Origin: Lycocorax pyrrhopterus obiensis
Taxonomy: Eukaryota > Chordata > Aves > Passeriformes > Paradisaeidae
DNA length: 64,000 nucleotides
Assembly (NCBI GenBank): GCA_014706295.1
Contig: JACSVZ010000009.1
Location: forward strand, 37,761,768-37,825,767
Direction of reading: 5' to 3'
The notes below the pieces were generated by a model, which did no database searches, was not told where the DNA came from, and saw only the letters and a list, made by a program, of their open reading frames with translations. Below, piece by piece: positions 1 to 11,580 of this stretch. The first letter of the stretch is position 1, and every line of letters starts with the position of its first letter. The translations under genes and the position numbers were made by a program.

Positions 1-169
1 CGTCACCTGGCAGATGAAGGGAGGGCAATTCCTGCCCTTTATTCCATGCTCCAGCACAGCCTGGGGATTGCTGCCGGCTGTGGAGTAGGATTGGGAAAGA
101 AAACATAAGTTTAGGATCTTAAAATAGGCTTTTGGTGGGGATACAGCAGAGTAACAATCCCAGGTTTTG

Positions 170-410
170 TATCTCTGGAATAGAATTCCAGACTGGTTTG
201 GGTTGGAAGGGATCTTAAATCTCATCCCCCAAGGGCAGGGACACTTTCCACTATCCCAGGCTGCTCCAAGTCCTTGGACACTTCCAGGGATCCAGGGGCA
301 GCCACAGCTGCTCTGGGAATTCCATCCCAGCCCCTCCCCACCCTTCCAGGCAGGAATTCCTTCCCAAAATCCCATCTAACCCTATTCTCCCCCTCAGACT
401 CCTGTCCTTT
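170..410 (-). mobile_element. CR1 LINE 3' fragment
   Basis: The reverse complement reads as the 3' end of an avian CR1 retrotransposon. The GGTTTGGGTTGGAAGGGATC block sits at the left, followed by the cluster 'gggcagggacactttccactatcccaggctg' seen in split form in the other copies, then the block around CCAGGGATCCAGGGGCAGCC. The element is 5'-truncated, as most CR1 copies are, and has no coding capacity. Its right edge is gradual: similarity fades after about 410. Confidence 0.85.
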
Positions 411-876
411 GACCTGGGCAGCTCCAGGCCCTGGGAATGCACAAACATTCCTGGTGGTCCCTGCTCATCATCCCAAACTCCGGCCTGGCCCGTGCAGGGA
501 ATGAGCCTCAGCCTCAGCTCCATCCCTGCTCCCTTCTGGAAGTTCCTGCAGGGAAAGGGTGAAAAGGAAAAGAGGAAAATCCCTATTTCTCCGTGTTCTA
601 GATGTTAAAGAAGACGTTTTGGTGGCTCAGCAACACGCAGGGCCATTTTATTCAACATGCTTTAACATGTACCACGTGTGCATCCAGCAGCTCCAGCCCT
701 GGAATTTTCCAGCAATCCAATAAATTATTGGGGTTTTTAATTGACTCCTCCACAGCTCGAGGGCCACATTTGATATCCCGATATTACCTCGGCCTTGATG
801 GCCTTGGCAATTTGCTCAGAGCTGTTTGGCCTCAAAATCAGCACTTCTGGCTTTATTTTATTGTCATTGGTGGCTT
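411..876. other. Unique non-coding stretch
   Basis: No gene, repeat family or RNA recognised. The 102-codon frame starting at 602 runs into the hairpin array at 877 and has no recognisable domain. Confidence 0.5.
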
Positions 877-1235
877 TTCGGGGGAGTTTAAACCCCCCAA
901 ACTTTGCTAGGCCATAAAAATTCAGAATGGGGCAATTTATACCCCCCAAAACTTTGCTAGGCCATAAAAATTCATACTGAGGGCAGTTTAAACCCCCCCA
1001 AATTTTGCTAGGCCATAAAAATTCAGAATGGGGGAGTTTAACCCACCCCCAAACTTTGCAAGGCCACAAAAATTCATAATGGGGGAGTTTCTACCCCCCA
1101 AAACTTTTCTAGGCCTTTAAAAATTCATAAAGGGGGGAATTTAACCCTCCCAAAACTTTGCTAGGCCACAAAAATTCAGAATGGGAGGAGTTTGTAGCCC
1201 CCAAAACTTTGCTAGGCCATAAAAATTCCTGATGT
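877..1235. repeat. 51-bp tandem array, about 7 copies, palindromic core
   Basis: Seven units of 50-52 bp. The recurring ACTTTGCTAGGCCATAAAAA block starts at about 901, 951, 1002, 1053, 1103, 1155 and 1206. Each unit also carries a G-run, a central AGTTTAAAC-like core and a C-run, for example GGGGGAGTTTAAACCCCCC near 886. The G-run can pair with the C-run across the AT-rich core, so each unit could fold as a short hairpin on either strand. Units have diverged by a few substitutions and 1-bp indels, which suggests an array of moderate age. The 110-codon minus-strand frame here is a product of the repeat. Confidence 0.9.
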
Positions 1236-2934
1236 GTGGATGTTTAAAGAAATCAGATTTTCAGGTAGCTGGAGTTTGTTCCTACTGGAAGTGAGGTAAA
1301 GTCGTGTGGATAATGAATTTTTAGAGCAATTAATGGGCCAAAGTAAGAGAACGTGGATTCAAATTAAATTAAATTTTTTTTTTCTTTAGAGTCAACCTAA
1401 ATAATTTCCTTACAGCCTAGAGGAGATCTGGAGGGGAATTTTGGTGTTGATTAATCCCGGTGATGTTTAGCATCTTTTTTTTTTCAAGCGGATCAATTTT
1501 GTCATCCCTCCCAAAACTCTGCTCTGCTAATTTTAAATTAATCCCTAAATTTATGCTCCACAGAAGGGAAACAAGTGGTAGGAACAGACTGGAATTTTTG
1601 GCTGAGAATTTGGAGATGCAGCCCCGGGGAGGAGCTGGAAGATGCCAATGGATCGATCCTAGAGAAGCACAAGAGGTGACACCTGGGAGATCTTGGAGAG
1701 GTTTTGCACATTCCCTGCCCCTTTCCCACACAGACCAAACCTCTCTCCTTGTCCAAACCACATTTAGGAAACAAAGAAAATAAAAACACAGCACCACAGT
1801 CATGAAATCCTCACAGTGATGAGGCCACCCCCTGAAATAATCTGAAATAACCAACTGAAAAATTCTTGTATTTTTGATAAGGAGCTTCAGGCATTGTTTC
1901 CAACCTGGTTATTTGCTAATTCTGTGCAGACAGAAAGAAAACAAAGCAGGAATGAGATTTTCCACAGCTCTTTTTGCTCAGTGAAGGGAATCGAAGATGA
2001 AACGTTTACGATGTGCCGCAAATCAATATCAGCCTGGCGAGTCTTTGACACGTTCGTAGCTTCTGTGAAGGAGTAAAGAGCATGGAAAATACATGGAAAA
2101 ACAATATTCCAGAGCCCAGACACCTCTGGGTGTGATCTGATGGGCAGTGAGGGATGAACCCCCGGCGGGGAACACGCAAAACATGACCTGCAAACAAAGA
2201 ATCCAGAGCTGGGATGAACCAGCTCCCCGTGGGCTCCCTTTTATTAAAACAAATGATATTCGTGTTTTACGAAGTTAATTTATCCTACAACTCAAGAGTG
2301 AGGTGATTTTTATCCTCTGGCTTGAATTTTATTTGCTTTAATTATCTGAATAGCCAAACCATGGTGGGGGCACGTGGCAAAGCCTCCCAAATCCAGGTTT
2401 TTCCGTGGACACGGATGCAGAGTGTGATGCCAGGAAAAGGCCGAGGCACCACGGCAATAAATGAAATGTGGGGTTTTTAGAACATGTCACTTAAAACATA
2501 ACTCTTGCTCTGCTGGTTTGCTGTAAAAAGGGTGTCCCAGTGTGGTTTTCCACAGGTCGAAATCAGCCAAGGTTTTGACAAGGGCTGGGAGGGATTTTTG
2601 GCAAAATGTTGGTGAGGTTTGACAAGGCTTTGACAAAGAACCGAGGAAAACCAGCGGGTTTGGCTCAGATTTGGATTTGCACTGAGAGCAAGGACACACA
2701 AAGACAAGGACATCTTGGCAAGAGCCGAATCCCTGCTCTTTTGGCTCCCTGCAAACCCCAAATGGGAACTGCTTTTGGGAACGATGGAGAGGAGGGAGCA
2801 GATGCTGCTGTGCTTGATGGAGGAAGGCAGGGAAGAAAAGCTGTGGGCAGGGTCTCACATGCTTCTCGTCCCATAAACTCTGTTAATCATTTAATTAATT
2901 TAGGAAGAATAATTAATTAATTTAGGAAGGATTT
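1236..2934. other. Unique non-coding stretch
   Basis: No gene or dispersed repeat recognised. A short AT-rich tandem lies at about 2886-2930, where TTAATTAATTTAGGAAG occurs twice. Frames up to 145 codons (minus, 1417-1854) show no family motif. Confidence 0.5.
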
Positions 2935-2936
2935 CT

Positions 2937-3135
2937 TCCTTGTGAGGCCTGGCACAGGAGGCCCAGAGAAGCTGTGGCTGCCCCTGGATCCCTGGAAGTG
3001 TCCAAGGCCAGGTTGGACGGGGCTTGGAGCAACCTGAGATGGTGGAAGGTGTCCCTGCCCATGGCAGGGGATGGAATCAGCTGATCTTTGAGAACCCTTC
3101 CAACCAAACCATTCTGGAATTCTGTGATCCTATAA
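2937..3135 (+). mobile_element. CR1 LINE 3' fragment, plus orientation
   Basis: This reads in the sense direction of CR1: a GAGAAGCTGTGGCTGCCCC block, 'ccctggaagtgtccaaggccaggttgg', then the terminal CCTTCCAACC region and a tail near 3117 (ATTCTGTGATCC). It is 5'-truncated and non-coding. Confidence 0.87.
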
Positions 3136-4297
3136 TAAAATGGAAAAGGTTTGAAACTTATGAAAAGTTGGATGGAGCTGCCCAGTGCCTGCTCTTCCCT
3201 TGGGATTTTAATTCAGGGAATTCTGGTTCTTACAGAACTGGTTTGATGTTTTAAAGGGCAGAGGATTCAGGTGGCTGTGGTGTGTGTTGGGAATTTTCAT
3301 CATCCCTTACCTCGCTGTGACATGAGCGATGCCCTCATTTAAATAAAGCCACGATGGAAAACACGATCCTTACGGAAACCAGGATCCGCGTGGACTGCGT
3401 CAAGCCCCTCTGATTTACACACATTACTTATGGAAAACTGGAGTCTGAAGAGCCCGGGAGAAAATGAAGGTGTGATTTCCTCTGCTGCCACTCCTGGCCT
3501 TGTCCTCTATAATTTCAAAAGGCACAAAACCACTTCAAATTCTCCCGCAATCGCCTCTGTCTTTGTCTGCTGTCGGAGCCGCCTGTGGCTTGTCACGCTC
3601 CATCCTCTTGGCTTCCCTGCAATCTTGGGGCTGTTTAGCCCTGGAATAATGTAATCCAATTTTCTTTGTTGCCATAAAGGCCTTAATTAAGGCTTCACGG
3701 GATATTGTAATCAGAACACGTCGGGTTTTCTCCTATGTCGAAGGGACGCCTGCTTCAGATCCATCAGTGTCCTTGTGTTGTCGGAAGCGCTCGGATAGGT
3801 CACGTGTGGGATGAATTTATCCAGCACCAGTTTTCCTCCAGCAACACAAACTCTCAGCTGGCTTGGAATTTTTGCCTTTCTCTCAAGGTGATTGCCACAG
3901 AAATGTGATGATCTCTCTTGGATTTTTTTTTTGCAGGAAGAGTTTTCATTTTGCCGCACCCTACGTGGTCGGTGACCTCAGGGTGAGCAGGAGCCACCTG
4001 GCTTGTGCAAAAGTCACCCTGGCCACTCACAGCTTTGCTTAATTAACACCAGGGCTGTGTCTGAAGTAAAAAAAAAAAAAGAAAAATAACATTTTTGGAT
4101 GTTATCTTGCATTTTCCAGGGAAAATTTTATCAGAAATACATTTTTATTGCAAAGGTGCTGTTGGCTGGTGTCCAGCTTGTGTGATTCCATGTCACCTCC
4201 CCAGGAGCAGAGGGGATGGGATGGAGCCAGGTTTTGGAGGCACCTGCAGCCTCCGATGTTTCTGGGAGCAGGAGGAATTCGGCCCCAGCGTGGGCAC
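3136..4297. other. Unique non-coding stretch
   Basis: No gene or repeat family recognised. A poly-A run at 4067-4080 is the only simple feature. The segment around 3690-3760 mixes TTAATTAA and CpG-containing sequence and could be constrained non-coding DNA, but there is no direct evidence of that. Confidence 0.45.
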
Positions 4298-4440
4298 AGA
4301 GAATCATGGAATCACAGAATCATGGCATGGGTTGGGTTGGAAGGACCTTAAATCCATCCCATTCCCCCCCTGCCATGGCCAGGGACACCTCCCACTCTCC
4401 CAGGGTGCTCCAGCCTGGCCTGGAAATGGATCCAGGGCCG
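4298..4440 (-). mobile_element. CR1 LINE 3' terminus with intact tail
   Basis: The left edge carries the CR1 8-bp tail in reverse complement (GAATCATGGAATCACAGAAT), followed by the diagnostic GGGTTGGGTTGGAAGGACC block and the 'gccatggccagggacacctcccactctcc' segment. The fragment is about 140 bp, strongly 5'-truncated. Confidence 0.88.
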
Positions 4441-6841
4441 AGCGTTTTCCTTGTGGCTGTGGATTTGCTGAAATTCCCAGCAGTTTGTGTCCAGCCTGGC
4501 TGAGGACAGGAGGCAGGAATGCACTGGGAATGCTCTCCTGGGATGTGCTTTCGCTCCACCTGAACCTCGCCAAGCTCTGCTGGGATTGGGCTGGGAGCTC
4601 TGGGCTGGGTTTTCTGCTGGAAAAGCAAATGAAATCTCTTCTGTTATTGGATCATTCCCGAAGTGTCTTCCCAACGTGGCTTCCACAAAGAACCTGAGCC
4701 TATTCTCCCCATCCGAGCTCCAGTTTGCCCTGGCTGAGGGTGGGATTTCTGCTCCTGTTAAATGCTGCTGTGGGGTTTTCCAAAAGGGTTTCTAACACTG
4801 CCCTTTTAAAATAAAAGCTGAGCATAGATTATAGCTATTTCCCAGGTTTAATCCCTAAATATAGTGGGAATTATTTTATTTTCCCAGAAATACCATTTGC
4901 CTGGTGTGTGGATGACCCCGGGAAGCCCTTTTAGGAATGTCCTTCACAAAGGGCATCCAGCTGGGTGCAAAATGAGCCCTTTTGTCCGTCAGAAATGCGG
5001 GATGGGGGTCGGGATCGATACATCCCTGCCTCTGGAATAGGATGGCCACAGACCTGGCAACAATGGGAAGAGAGGTTCAAAAGATTCCCGCTGGATGCAG
5101 CCAGTGGCAAATAATAATAAGCATTTTAGCAGGAGATTAAACTGCTCCTCTCGCTCCTGTTTTAGTGCTTCAGCTGCAGCCCTGAGCCGGGAACGGTGCC
5201 CTTGGATGTCGTTACTGTTATCCTAAAGCACGACAGTAAAATCCCAGCTCCATGCAAATCCTGCCAACCTTTGGGATATTTGTGAGCAAGGCTCTTCTGT
5301 GACTCCAAGTGGTGTTATCCATCCTGGGAATAACCTGGGCAAAACAGCCCCTCGTGGTTGGTGGCTGCTCACTGCCCTCAAATCTTTTTGTCCCGTTTCC
5401 AATTAATTAATCCACATTTTTCCAACTCCTAATTCCTTGTTCTGGAGTTGTTGTTGTTCATTTTCTTTCAGTTTCTGCTCTTTCCCAGCATTTATGGCCC
5501 AATGGAGGAAAGGCAGAGCTCTGTCTCCAGCTGGGAAAACATCCAGTGTTATTTGCATATATGCAAATCGAGGGGCTTGGCAGAATTTTGGGAATGGGAG
5601 AAGGTTGTGGGGATGGAAAACTCAGTGTCAGCGGGGAAAAACCAGGCTGGGAGCTCCTTTGCTCCACATCTTCTCTCCATTTGGAAGCCAATCCATATAA
5701 AACTGCCATAACTGCTCCCTCAAAAAAAAGGGAGGAGGTGGAATTGTGCTGTTTGTGCTGTTTGTTTTTCCCTGAAGGTGGCATTTCTTTTCCCATTTTA
5801 TTGCCTTGCAGATGGAGAAAGTCTCTTTGCACGGAGCGTTCACTCAGCTTCGAACCACGCTCTTTGTGCCTTCCCAAGCGGAGCTGCATGAAATGCCTGA
5901 GTCAAATATTCCCAGAAAACGTAAAATCAGCTCCATCACTGTTATTTCTCTACTTACACAAGTAATTTTTGGGGGCTGAAAGGCAGCCTGTAAAGTTCAC
6001 TGCAGCATTTCCAGATTCCATGGTCCTGATATTTGGGTTTAATTGTGAAATGCCATCGAGGAGTTGTGCTGGAACTGCTTCATTTTCTCAGGAAAAAAAT
6101 TAACAGTGAAAATGGAGGAGGGAATGAATTTGAAAGGGGTTTTCCCCTCCTGGTTTTTTCAGACCAGCAGGAAAATGAGAGCCCAGCCCTTCCCAGAGCT
6201 CCAGCCCTTCCCAGAGCTCCATCCCAGCAGTGTCAGGGAACATAAATCCCACTCACAGCCTCATATGGATGTTGCCCCCTCCCTGCTTTATGGTGGGTAT
6301 AATTTAAACCTTCCCAGACTGAATATTCCCAGTTAAATGCACTCCTCCTGCTTTTCTCTCTCATTCCTACTTGTTGGAAATGCATCCCTGCTCCTGCTCC
6401 AGCTCCCAGGACAGGGCTCACGGCAGCTGTGCCATCCCTGGACCTCGGGGTGTCTTAGAAACCTGGATTTTCCAATTAAATTTTGATTTGGAAGCTGCCA
6501 GACGAGAGCTTTGCATCGAAGTAAGAACTTAGCATTTGGGAAAAATTCCCATCCAAGTATCCCACGTTTCCTTGGCTTTGTTTCTCCCGCAGAATCCCAG
6601 GCTCGTTTACTTGGATCCTTTTTGCTTTGGTGTCACGACTCTGCCCTTTCCTTCCTCCTTCCGCGTGCTCTGCTCGTCATTAAATCTCCGGATTATGACA
6701 CGAAGTCATTCCTGCTCCGTGCGTTTTTCCCTCGGCTCCTCCCCTCAGGGACATGGGATCTATCCAAGGATGGCACATCTCTTAAATAACACTTATGATT
6801 AAAGAGAGCCATAAACGGAATTGCTGCCGTTAGCTCCGGAA
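4441..6841. other. Unique non-coding stretch
   Basis: No gene recognised. A two-copy 17-bp direct repeat (CCCTTCCCAGAGCTCCA) lies at about 6186-6220. Frames of 139-143 codons at 5458-5965 overlap one another on opposite strands and show no domain signature. Confidence 0.5.
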
Positions 6842-8262
6842 TGTGCTGCTCGTTCCCGCTCTGATGGGATGCTCGCAGCCACAGCTTCCCAATATTCCAC
6901 TCCTAGCTTGGTTTTTACATTTATCTCTTGGAATTCCAGGGTTGGACAAGGATGTTCCAGCTCCGATGGGGTGCTCACACTTACAGCTTCCCAATATTCC
7001 ACTGCTGGGTTGGTTTTTACATTTATCTCCTGGAATTCCAGGGTTGGACAGGATGTTCCCTCTCCGATGGGGTGCTCACACTCACAGCTTCCCAATATTC
7101 CACTCCTAGCTTGGTTTTTACATTTATCTCTTGGAATTCCAGGCTTGGAAGGGATATTCCAGCTCTGATGGGATGCTCGCAGCCACAGCTTCCCAATATT
7201 CCACTGCTGGCTTGGTTTTTACATTTATTTCTTGGAATTCCAGGGTTGGAAGGGATGTTCCCTCTCCGATGGGGTGTTCACACTCACAGCTTCCCAATAT
7301 TCCACTCCTAGCTTGGTTTTTACATTTATCTCTTGGAATTCCAGGCTTGGAAGGGATATTCCAGCTCTGATGGGATGCTCGCAGCCACAGCTTCCCAATA
7401 TTCCACTGCTGGCTTGGTTTTTACATTTATTTCTTGGAATTCCAGGGTTGGAAGGGATGCTCCCGCTCCGAGGGGGTGCTCACACTCACAGCTTCCCAAT
7501 ATTCCACTCCTGGCTTGGTTTTTAGATTTATCTCTTGGAATTCCAGGGTTGGACAAGGATGTTCCAGCTCCGATGGGGTGCTCACACTCACAGCTTCCCA
7601 ATATTCCACTGCTGGGTTGGTTTTTACATTTATCTCCTGGAATTCCAGGGTTGGACAGGATGTTCCCTCTCCGATGGGGTGCTCACACTCACAGCTTCCC
7701 AATATTCCACTCCTAGCTTGGTTTTTATATTTATCTCTTGGAATTCCAGGGTTGGACAGGATGTTCCAGCTCTGATGGGGTGCTCACACTCACAGCTTCC
7801 CAATATTCCACTCCTGGCTTGGTTTTTAGATTTATCTCTTGGAATTCCAGGGTTGGACAAGGATGTTCCAGCTCTGAGGGGGTGCTCACACTCACAGCTT
7901 CCCAATATTCCACTGCTGGGTTGGTTTTTACATTTATCTCTTGGAATTCCAGGGTTGGAAGGGATATTCCAGCTCTGATGGGATGCTCGCAGCCACAGCT
8001 TCCCAATATTCCACTGCTGGCTTGGTTTTTACATTTATTTCTTGGAATTCCAGGGTTGGAAGGGATGTTCTGTCTCCGATGGGGTGCTCACAGCCACAGC
8101 TTCTCAATATTCCATTCCTGGGCTGGTTTTTAGATTTATCTCATGGAATTCCAGGCTTGGAAGGGACGTTCCCTCTCTGATGGGGTGCTCACAGCCACAG
8201 CTTCCCGATATTCCACTGCTGGGTTGGTTTTTACATTTATCTCTTGGAATTCCAGGGTTGGA
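6842..8262. repeat. 101-bp minisatellite/satellite-like array, about 14 copies with higher-order periodicity
   Basis: The block TTGGTTTTTACATTTATCTC recurs every 101 bp, from about 6909 to 8222, giving about 14 units. Each unit holds a GGAATTCC palindrome, a GATGGGGTGCTCAC segment and CAGCTTCCCAATATTCCAC. Variant letters before each TTGG block (cctagc, gctggg, gctggc, cctggc) show that units are not homogenised singly. The pair at 7110-7311 recurs almost exactly at 7312-7513, and the pair at 6908-7109 recurs at 7514-7715, six units (606 bp) away. Units are mostly stop-free, which explains the many overlapping 80-147 codon frames on both strands; none of these is a believable gene. The right edge runs directly into a CR1 fragment. 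Confidence 0.95.
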
Positions 8263-8362
8263 AGGGACCAAGGGATTGCCAAGGGATTCCCTGGCAGGGA
8301 CACCTTCCACTATCCCATGCCCCATCCGGCCTGGCCTTGGACACTTCCAGGGATGTGGATGG
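8263..8362 (-). mobile_element. CR1 LINE 3' fragment abutting the 101-bp array
   Basis: After the last array unit the sequence continues as CR1 in reverse complement: CAGGGACACCTTCCACTATC, then GGCCTTGGACACTTCCAGGG. A short internal duplication (CAAGGGATTGCCAAGGGATT) lies at the junction. The 'ggaattccagggttggaaggga' part of the array unit resembles the CR1 terminus, so the exact boundary is uncertain. Confidence 0.75.
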
Positions 8363-9084
8363 GAGGTGCAAGGTGGGTTTTTTTCCCTCTAAATCGTGGA
8401 TTGGGCATGGAAGGAGGCAGCCTCTGAAAGATTAATGGAGCTATTGATCCCAGCAGTGCTGTAACAACTCGGCATTGCTCAGACATCTGAGGGCTGCCAG
8501 CATTCCCGGAGATAAAAGGCGGAGCGGGAATGTGCGGCGTCTGTCTCCGTGACATCGTTGCTCGTGGGGTTTTTTTTTTTTAATCCCTTTTTATTTTCCC
8601 TCCCGTTCTGCCTCTGGAAAAGAAAGGAACAGGAGAATAACGAGGGTCAGGTGGCAGGGTTGTTATTTAGGCTGAACCCCCTTGTCGGCTTCCAAATAAT
8701 TTCCAGTGTTATTGGGTAATCAAAGGCAGGAATAAAAATGGGAAGATCAAATAAATAACGTGGAGCTAATGAAGCTCTATCCACGTGCCAGCAAATGTCA
8801 GGAAACAAATGCAAATTCCTCTTCATCCTGCTCCCCAGGGAAAAGTTCAGACAGACTGAAGGTCATCTCAGACGTTGTGATTGAGGCATAACGTGGTGCT
8901 GGAAGAAAGATTCCCAATGGGAATCTTTCCCTTGTTTGCAGGATTTGTTCCCCAAGGAAGTCTCAAATCTGAAATGAGTCGGGGCAGAAATTCCCAGTTC
9001 TGGGCTGGAAACTGGAGGGTGCCCACATCTACTGGGGGTGAACTGGTGGGACTGGCAGCACCCCAGATAGATCAAGAAACGTGG

Positions 9085-9158
9085 TATTATAGCAATAAAT
9101 ATGATATTATATCCATAAATACGATATTATATCCATAAATATGATATCAGATCAATAC
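9085..9158. repeat. 20-bp AT-rich tandem, about 3 copies
   Basis: The unit GATATTATATCCATAAATAC is repeated with few changes. It is nearly all A/T and contains ATAT motifs. It is too short to be informative beyond its possible use as a length-variable marker. Confidence 0.85.
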
Positions 9159-9493
9159 ATGTGAGGGAAAGGAGAAATCCTCCTGTTTTCTGGATATCCC
9201 AAACCAGGATCTCCGATATCCTCACATACAACCCCAATTAATTTTATTATTTCATGGGGCACTCTCAAAAATATAAGGAACAATCCAGGCCTGACAGAGG
9301 GATGGATTAGATGATCCAATTCCCTAAAATATGAGGGTTTGGAATCCTGAATCATCTCCATGTCCTAAGGTAGGAATTTCCTACCTCACCCTATCCTACT
9401 CTGTGTTTTTCAGCCCTACTGTGGTGTTTGGTGTCCAACAGGAGCATTTTCCTGCCCATTTTCCACCTGGAACTCTGGAAATGCACCTGTATT

Positions 9494-9548
9494 CTTCTAT
9501 TTTCTATTATTATTATTATTTATTATTTTTATTACTATTACTATTACA
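9494..9548. repeat. (ATT)n/(ACT)n imperfect microsatellite
   Basis: An imperfect run of TAT/TTA and ACTATT units. The Ile/Tyr-rich frames through it are products of the simple repeat. Confidence 0.85.
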
Positions 9549-10011
9549 TCAAAACATCTTTGATGAACACCTTGAGCAACAAATGTATGAAACTTTTAAT
9601 CCTCTCGCTTATAAACAGCTTAAAACACTCAGAGAAACATCGATGGAAAATGTGAAAGGTGAGACAAAACCAAATAAATATCACATTTAATGAGGTGTCT
9701 GCACAAATAATCATAAATTTCTGGTTGGAAACACGTAAAATTCCATGTAGGAGAAGGAAATATGGATTGCAGGGGCATCAGAGCCTGTTGAAAAAAAAGA
9801 TGTTGGTGACCACTAAAAGTCTGAGGGATCTGATGAGATTTGTGAGGATCAGTTCTCCTCCCTCTAACTCACCCAAGGTAATTGGAAGGGCTGGAAGGAA
9901 TTCCAAGCTGGAATTCAGAGATGGGGGAAGCTCTTTTCTGTTTGTTTTATTTAAAAACCACATTTTCCCTTCCTGAACTAACTCCATTCTCTTCCTTGTG
10001 GGAGAATTATC

Positions 10012-10312
10012 AAATCACGGAATCATTGAGGCTGGAAAAGCCTTCCAAGGTTGAGTCCAACCATTCCCAGCACTGCCAAGGCCACCACTGATCCATGTTC
10101 CCAAGTGCCACATCCACACTTTCAAATCAGCTTTAAAAAGGCTTTTAAATCCCTCCAGGGATGAGGATTCCACCCTGTGCCAGGGCTGGACAACCCTTTC
10201 CATGAAGGAATTTTCCCAATATCCAACCTGAGCCTCCCCTGGCACAAGCTGAGGCCGTTTCCTCCCATCCTGTCCCTGTTCCCTGGGATCAGAGCCCAAT
10301 CCCCACCTCCTT
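10012..10312 (-). mobile_element. CR1 LINE 3' fragment, diverged subfamily
   Basis: In reverse complement this matches a different CR1 subtype from the common copy here: GTTGAGTCCAACCATTCCCA, then AAGTGCCACATCCACAC, 'ccctccagggatgaggattccacc', and the CAAGCTGAGGCCGTTTCCTC segment. It is about 300 bp and 5'-truncated. It lies head-to-head with the plus-strand CR1 terminus at 10328-10398. Confidence 0.85.
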
Positions 10313-10327
10313 TTCCTGCTCTGAAGG

Positions 10328-10398
10328 ACTCTGTTAATGGTTGGACTCCATGATTTTAGAGGCCTTTTCCAACCTTGATGATTCCACAATCCTGTGCT
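10328..10398 (+). mobile_element. CR1 LINE 3' terminal fragment
   Basis: It shows GGTTGGACTCCATGATTTTA, then CCTTTTCCAACCTTGATGAT and a tail ending ATTCCACAATCCTGTG, the sense-strand CR1 terminus. Only about 70 bp remain. It can pair with the left end of the preceding minus-strand copy. Confidence 0.8.
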
Positions 10399-11580
10399 GC
10401 CTTGCTTCCCTGTGCTTCCCATCCTCCCCACCACCATTCCTGCTGCCCGGGGTCGGAGCTGCACGGCTCCCCATGGATTTAGCTCCACTGGGGATGAACA
10501 ACCAGCCAGGTTTGGGGGTTGGAAAAGCCAAACGTGTCCCCTTTAGCTCATGGGGAAGGGCTGGAGCCCCAGGGATATCCCAGGAAGGAATCCTATTTCG
10601 ACACGGATTCCTTACCCACATTAAGCCACCTCTTGGCTGCTCTCCAAAATGTAAACAGACTTCAGGGCTGTGCCTTGGGAAGTCATTTCAGATGTGTTAG
10701 CTCGGATGTTGGGAATTTGGGACTCCTGAAGCCCCGGGCCTAAAAGGAACATTGTTTTCCCTCTCATTAGTCCTTTTGCTGAACTCCAGCCACAGCCTCC
10801 CTGGATTTTCCCACCAGTATCCCTTTATCTGGTGGGGCTGAGAAGGAAAACCTGTTTGCAAGCATTAAATATTTTCTGATGGCTCATCTGCTTAATTGTG
10901 GCTCTGTAGGATCAGATTTCTGGGATACAGAGCGATTCCAAGCGTTTCTCATATTACAGCTCTGGCTCGGAGGACACTGCCAGCTGTGGAGGTGACTGCC
11001 TGGGGACACAGCAGCGGAGTTTTCCAGGGAAAAGCTTTCCTTCCCATGCCGCCAGCATGTGATTTCTCCAGGTGGAGGGATGTTTTTGGAACAGGGATTG
11101 TGCTGCTGAGCTGCACTTTGGGAAAAAAGCAGCACCGAGCTTTCTGCAGGAGGGGCTGGGGAGGAGTTTGGTGTCCCTGCCTGGGATGTGGCCACGTGCT
11201 TTTCCTGCCAAATTTTGGATTTTGACATCAATATTTCTGAAGCCGAGTGCTCAGGTTGGGATCCCTCCGGGATCTTTGGCCGTTCCTGCTGAGCTTGGAG
11301 CAAGGACCACGCTGGCCACGAGGAGCTCTGCACCTTGGGGAAACCGATCTCCCTTCAGACATGGCTGGGAGTAGATAAAACCTCCTCCAGCACAGAGCAA
11401 AATTCCCATTTTGGATCTTTTGGGAGAATCTCCCTCCAGCAGTGGAAATCCAGGGGTTACAACTCCATGCCAGGATCTGCAGCAGGGAACAGGGCAGGGA
11501 TGTGCAGCATCACAGGAAGGATGTGAGGGAAGTGTTCTCCAGGTGGAGTTTGCCCTCCTGCTCTGTGTTTTGGGGAATTC
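10399..11580. other. Unique non-coding stretch
   Basis: No gene or dispersed repeat recognised. The frames at 10884-11333 (149 codons, minus) and 10896-11225 (109 codons, plus) overlap each other and resemble no family I know. Confidence 0.45.

Larger units (their letters stand above)
8363..10011. other. Unique non-coding stretch with AT-rich simple repeats
   Basis: No gene recognised. It contains two AT-rich simple repeats, listed separately. A weak CR1-like terminus (GGATGGATTAGATGATCC, about 9299-9316) may be a decayed plus-orientation copy. Confidence 0.5.
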
